Notes under the pieces: generated by a model
The model's input: the letters and a program-made list of their open reading frames with translations, nothing else
Told to the model about the DNA's origin: nothing
The model's database searches: none
Shown: piece after piece, positions 14,238 through 16,712 of the stretch
Layout of the letters: every line of letters starts with the position of its first letter
How positions within the stretch are numbered: position 1 is the first letter of the stretch
Translations under genes and position numbers: made by a program
Assembly (NCBI GenBank): GCA_937902055.1
Contig: CALGUJ010000128.1
Location: 1 to 16,712, forward strand
DNA length: 16,712 nt
Origin: an uncultured Pelolinea sp.
GTDB lineage: Bacteria > Chloroflexota > Anaerolineae > Anaerolineales > Anaerolineaceae
Reading direction: 5' to 3'

Positions 14238-15524
14238 TTATTCAGCCGCTGAGCTGAGGCCCTGCATGCCTTCCAGCAATTGGGGCAGGTACCAGACCTG
14301 GTAATCGGTGGCTGTTTCGCCATCCGCCAGGTACGGCGTTCCATCCTGCAAATTCAGCGGGCCTTTCCACAGGTCCAAACCGCCGGCCAATTCGGCAATG
14401 AATTCGTCAACCTTGGCGGCATTATCCGCGCTGAGCGCATCGCCCTTGACGAAACCAACTGCCGAGGTGTCGAGGTTGTTGATGTCGCTCCAATCGGGAG
14501 CGTTCCACGACCAACCGTTGGTCCAGCTGCCGTCGATGGCTTGCTGGATGGCAGCCTTGTAAGCCGGACCCCAGTTGAAGAAGGGTACGCCCAGGCAGAC
14601 TTCGGGAGCCTGCTCGCAAGCGCCCATATAGTCGTAGGGGATGGCGAACACATTCTGGCCGCCGTCGGTGAATTTCTTGGCTTCCACCAACGCTTCGGTG
14701 GTGTCGATGCCCGAGATGACCACATCGTATCCGCTGTTAAAGAAATCATCGGTAACCTGCGAAGGATCGGAGGTTACGCCGGGGATGTTGAACCAGAAAC
14801 CGATCCAGTTGACCTCGAAGGTCAGGTCGGCCGGGTCCTTGGCCGCGTATTTCTCCCAGCAGTACTTGGCGCCCAGGAAAGCGGCGGAGGTCAGGCGGCG
14901 GGTCTCATCGTTGATCAGCGGGCCTAGGTAGCCGATCTTGCCGGTTTCGGATGTCAGCGCGGCTGCGCAGCCGGCGATCATCTTGCCGTATTCCATGCGG
15001 CCCATGGGGTTCTGCATGTTGGCGAATTCCTGATAGTTCGCGCCGTCTTTCCACTGCGTGTCGCCGGTGGAGAAGATCACGAAGACCTCCGGATGAGCTG
15101 CCGCGAATTCGACTGCGCTATCCTTCATGTCGTCCGAGTTGAAGATGATGAGTTTCGCTCCCTTGGAAACCAGTTCTTCCGCCAGTTGGGCGGCTGTGGT
15201 GCCCGGGCGGTCTGCGACGTTGACTTTATCGATGTAGATCATCTTGGCGCCGGGAACCTGCTCTTCCACGTACAAGCCGGCGTCGTAATGCGCCTGATCC
15301 CAACCCTTGTTGTTGTACGCGCCCACCATCAGGATACCAAAGGTAAATTCTTCCGGTGCGGCGGCAGCTTCCTCTGCCGGAGCTGCTTCTTCCGCTGCGG
15401 GTTCCGCCGCTGCTTCTTCAGCGGGGGCCGGTTCCGCGGCTGCGGCGGCCGGTGCGCAGGCAGCCAGCAAGAGCGCGAAAACCATCAGGGGAAGTACTGC
15501 TTTGAAAAACTTTTTGATGCTCAT
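14238..15524 (-). CDS. BMP family substrate-binding lipoprotein of an ABC importer
   Basis: A 428-aa secreted lipoprotein. The signal peptide has basic KK, a hydrophobic stretch and the lipobox LAAC with Cys23 as the lipidation site. Residues 24-59 form an Ala/Glu/Pro-rich linker that would hold the binding domain away from the membrane. The BMP domain begins with FTFGILMVGAYNNKGWDQ, the usual first strand and ligand loop (NNKGWDQAH; classic members have DKSFNQSA-type sequences), and includes YGKMIAGCAAALTSETGKIG. Family members bind nucleosides, purines or similar small solutes. The Trp/Asn-rich C-terminal half (GSWTNGWSWNAPDWSD) suggests a somewhat different pocket. A Cys pair (CEQAPEVC) may form a disulfide. 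Start: GGAGGAGA is 5 nt upstream. A strong promoter lies about 80 nt upstream and a terminator follows. Ligand unknown. Confidence 0.92.
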   Translation of the reverse strand: MSIKKFFKAVLPLMVFALLLAACAPAAAAAEPAPAEEAAAEPAAEEAAPAEEAAAAPEEFTFGILMVGAYNNKGWDQAHYDAGLYVEEQVPGAKMIYIDKVNVADRPGTTAAQLAEELVSKGAKLIIFNSDDMKDSAVEFAAAHPEVFVIFSTGDTQWKDGANYQEFANMQNPMGRMEYGKMIAGCAAALTSETGKIGYLGPLINDETRRLTSAAFLGAKYCWEKYAAKDPADLTFEVNWIGFWFNIPGVTSDPSQVTDDFFNSGYDVVISGIDTTEALVEAKKFTDGGQNVFAIPYDYMGACEQAPEVCLGVPFFNWGPAYKAAIQQAIDGSWTNGWSWNAPDWSDINNLDTSAVGFVKGDALSADNAAKVDEFIAELAGGLDLWKGPLNLQDGTPYLADGETATDYQVWYLPQLLEGMQGLSSAAE

Positions 15525-15574
15525 ATTTCTCCTCCATTTAAATTTATGACAGATACATAGAGCAGTTTTTCCTG

Positions 15575-15593
15575 GCGTTTAACATAAAAACGC
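15575..15593 (-). promoter_or_regulatory. Inverted repeat in the lipoprotein leader
   Basis: GCGTTT (plus strand 15575-15580) and AAACGC (15588-15593) form 6-bp arms with a 7-nt spacer. They lie directly after the predicted transcription start (about 15595), so this may be a 5' stabilising hairpin or a downstream operator. Six bp is short and chance is possible. Confidence 0.3.
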
Positions 15594-15601
15594 TCCACTT
15601 A

Positions 15602-15629
15602 ATTGTAGAGCAATTGCTTGCTCTGTCAA
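15602..15629 (-). promoter_or_regulatory. Strong sigma-70-type promoter for the ABC importer
   Basis: The minus strand carries a perfect -35 box TTGACA (15629-15624), a 16-nt spacer and TACAAT (15607-15602), one base off the -10 consensus. Transcription would start near 15595 and leave a leader of about 70 nt before the lipoprotein ATG at 15524. It is the best promoter in the window and lies in its longest intergenic gap. Confidence 0.75.
15607..15624. promoter_or_regulatory. Palindromic operator filling the promoter spacer
   Basis: AGAGCAA (15607-15613), a 4-nt spacer, and TTGCTCT (15618-15624) form a perfect 7+7 inverted repeat that occupies the -35/-10 spacer of the importer promoter and touches both boxes. 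A protein bound here would block RNA polymerase, so repression released by a substrate is likely. A related half site AGAGCA occurs at 15559-15564 in the leader. No regulator gene is inside the window. Confidence 0.6.
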
Positions 15630-15668
15630 CAGCGGAGCATTTTATTTGATTTGGTTTATTTAATCAAT

Positions 15669-15698
15669 TGTATAGACAATATTTAAGTTTATTGTCCA
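15669..15698 (-). promoter_or_regulatory. Possible second promoter with a palindrome, after arcC
   Basis: TGGACA (minus strand 15698-15693), an 18-nt spacer and TATACA (15674-15669) form a weak promoter. The inverted repeat GACAATA (15675-15681) / TATTGTC (15690-15696) lies across it with an 8-nt spacer. The sequence AATTGTATAG at 15666-15675 matches AATTGTAGAG at 15601-15610 in nine of ten positions, so the two -10 regions look duplicated. It could also be only an AT-rich hairpin after the arcC stop. Confidence 0.35.
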
Positions 15699-15709
15699 AC
15701 AACTCCTGA

Positions 15710-16663
15710 TTAATCGTGAACGATCCAGGTTCCGGTTTCGCCTTTCAACGCGCGGCCGATGTTTTCGGGGTTGGTGATCAGCGCTTGTTTGCCGCCGGCT
15801 TCCAGGAACCAGATGATGGCCTGCATCTTGGGCGCCATCGATCCCTTGGCGAAGTGCGTGCCTTCCGCCAGGTAGGCTTTGGCTTGCGAGAGCGTCATGC
15901 GCTCCACCCACTTCTGGTCGGGCTTGCCGAAGTTCAAGGCCACTTTTTCCACCGCGGTGGAGATCAGGAACAGGTCGGCTTTGATGGCGCGCGCCAGCAG
16001 CGAGCTGGCGTAGTCCTTGTCGATCACGGCCGCCACGCCCTTCAAAGCGTCGTTCTCGCGGATCACGGGAATGCCGCCGCCGCCCACCGTCACCACGATG
16101 TGCCCGGCTTTGATCAGTTCGAGAACCGAGGGCAGCTCGATCACTTCCTGCGGGATGGGCGAAGCCACCACCCGCCGCCAGCCGCGCCCGGCGTCTTCCA
16201 CCACGTTCCAGCCCAGGTCGGCGGCGCGTTTCTTGGCATCAGCCTCGTCCATGAATCCGCCGATCGGTTTGCTGGGGTTCTGGAAAGCCTTGTCTTCCGC
16301 GTCCACCCGCACCTGGGTGATGATGGTGGAAACGGGCTTGGCGATGCCGCGTTTGCGCAGTTCATTCTGCAAAGTTTGCTGCAGGGCGTAACCGATCGCG
16401 CCCTGGGTATCGGCACCGCACGCGTCCAGCGGCACTTCGTGCATGCCTTCGGCCTTGTGGGCGATTTCCGAGCGGCGCAGGATGAAACCCACCTGCGGGC
16501 CGTTGCCGTGGCCGATGGCCACGTTCCAGCCGGCTTCGATCATATCGGCAATGTGGAAGGTCGTTTCCTTGGCTGCCAGATATTGATCTTCGACTGAGAC
16601 TTTACTGTTATCCTTGATTAAAGAATTACCACCGATAGCTACAACCGCAACTTGGTTCGTCAT
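15710..16663 (-). CDS. arcC: Carbamate kinase
   Basis: A 317-aa cytoplasmic enzyme, full length for the family (about 300-320 aa). It catalyses carbamoyl phosphate + ADP giving carbamate + ATP, the energy-yielding last step of several fermentations. Diagnostic motifs of the amino-acid-kinase fold are AIGGNSLI (9-16), GHGNGPQVG (51-59), NPSKPIGGF (129-137), RRVVASPIPQ (163-172), TVGGGGIPV (192-200) and VIDKDYASSLLA (213-224). The start has AGGAG eight nt upstream. It lies 13 nt after a gene whose C-terminus looks like a carbamoyltransferase, so together they would release a carbamoyl group as carbamoyl phosphate and harvest ATP. In the arginine deiminase pathway an arginine deiminase gene would be expected, but here hydA and a BMP importer are neighbours, as in purine-degradation clusters (yqeA). 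Confidence 0.95.
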   Translation of the reverse strand: MTNQVAVVAIGGNSLIKDNSKVSVEDQYLAAKETTFHIADMIEAGWNVAIGHGNGPQVGFILRRSEIAHKAEGMHEVPLDACGADTQGAIGYALQQTLQNELRKRGIAKPVSTIITQVRVDAEDKAFQNPSKPIGGFMDEADAKKRAADLGWNVVEDAGRGWRRVVASPIPQEVIELPSVLELIKAGHIVVTVGGGGIPVIRENDALKGVAAVIDKDYASSLLARAIKADLFLISTAVEKVALNFGKPDQKWVERMTLSQAKAYLAEGTHFAKGSMAPKMQAIIWFLEAGGKQALITNPENIGRALKGETGTWIVHD

Positions 16664-16676
16664 ATATCTCCTGTTA

Positions 16677-16712
16677 TTACATGGTCAGCGCCATGACGGC
16701 TTTCTGCGCGTG
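16677..16712 (-). CDS. C-terminus of a carbamoyltransferase-like protein (partial)
   Basis: Only the last 11 codons are present, reading HAQKAVMALTM and then TAA, with a second TAA directly behind it. Ornithine/aspartate carbamoyltransferases often end in a helix of the form NRxHTxKAxMxAT, and the next gene is carbamate kinase, its usual partner. Both points suggest a carbamoyltransferase (ArcB, or the YgeW type of purine clusters). Eleven residues cannot prove this; the rest lies beyond the right edge. Confidence 0.4.
   Translation of the reverse strand, partial: HAQKAVMALTM

Noticed and set aside
14177..14344. Upstream in-frame extension of the ABC ATPase to 14344
   Set aside because: It would translate through the terminator and the end of the lipoprotein gene; the added 56 residues have no family similarity, and MLIELIEIHK matches the normal start.
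15525..15709. Purine or other riboswitch in the lipoprotein leader
   Set aside because: The leader after the predicted start is only about 70 nt, and I see no purine riboswitch core or other known aptamer pattern, only short inverted repeats.
15716..16597. 293-aa open frame on the plus strand opposite carbamate kinase
   Set aside because: Shadow of a gene with all carbamate kinase motifs; no own ribosome site or domain.
1..16712. In-frame UGA selenocysteine gene suggested by the presence of selB
   Set aside because: All genes fully inside the window are uninterrupted and of normal or plausible length, and no pair of neighbouring frames looks like one gene split by TGA.

Overview
The window reads as one long co-directional gene block: every gene I can support lies on the minus strand, and transcription runs from position 16712 down to position 1. 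No rRNA, tRNA, CRISPR array, insertion sequence or phage gene was seen. No stretch over 300 bases lacks a gene; the longest gap, 15525-15709, holds promoter- and operator-like sites. The organism is probably an anaerobic member of the Chloroflexota (Anaerolineae-like). This is inferred from the mix of genes, from the 203-aa conserved protein and from the style of the complex-I-like subunits; it is not proven.

Layout in transcription order. (a) 16712-15710: the last 11 codons of a gene that looks like a carbamoyltransferase, then a complete carbamate kinase (arcC). (b) 15709-15525: a regulatory gap with a near-consensus promoter whose -35/-10 spacer is filled by a perfect palindrome. (c) 15524-10667: a BMP-type ABC importer, made of a lipoprotein, an intrinsic terminator acting as an attenuator, a double ATPase and two permeases with overlapping genes. 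This type usually imports nucleosides or nucleobases. (d) 10657-6322: a threonine-synthase-like PLP enzyme, a polyprenyl-phosphate-type glycosyltransferase, an unassigned 488-aa fold-type II PLP enzyme and a conserved 203-aa protein. (e) 6285-4867: a dihydropyrimidinase/hydantoinase (hydA) with all expected metal ligands. (f) 4861-1299: three multi-pass membrane proteins. Two are diverged relatives of the proton-pumping subunits of complex I, without any redox partner here. (g) 1274-1: a long coiled-coil protein and the N-terminus of the selenocysteine elongation factor SelB.

Working together (inference): the importer could bring in a nucleobase-like compound, the cyclic amidohydrolase could open a dihydropyrimidine or hydantoin-like ring, PLP lyases could process an amino-acid-like intermediate, and carbamoyltransferase plus carbamate kinase could recover ATP from a carbamoyl group. 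The combination recalls the anaerobic purine/urate degradation cluster of enterobacteria and gut anaerobes (ygeX, ygeY, ygeW, hyuA, yqeA), but with different PLP enzymes. The GC-poorer membrane/coiled-coil/selB part (about 40-50% GC in sampled lines) differs from the GC-richer catabolic and transport part (about 55-72%), so the block may join two modules of different origin.
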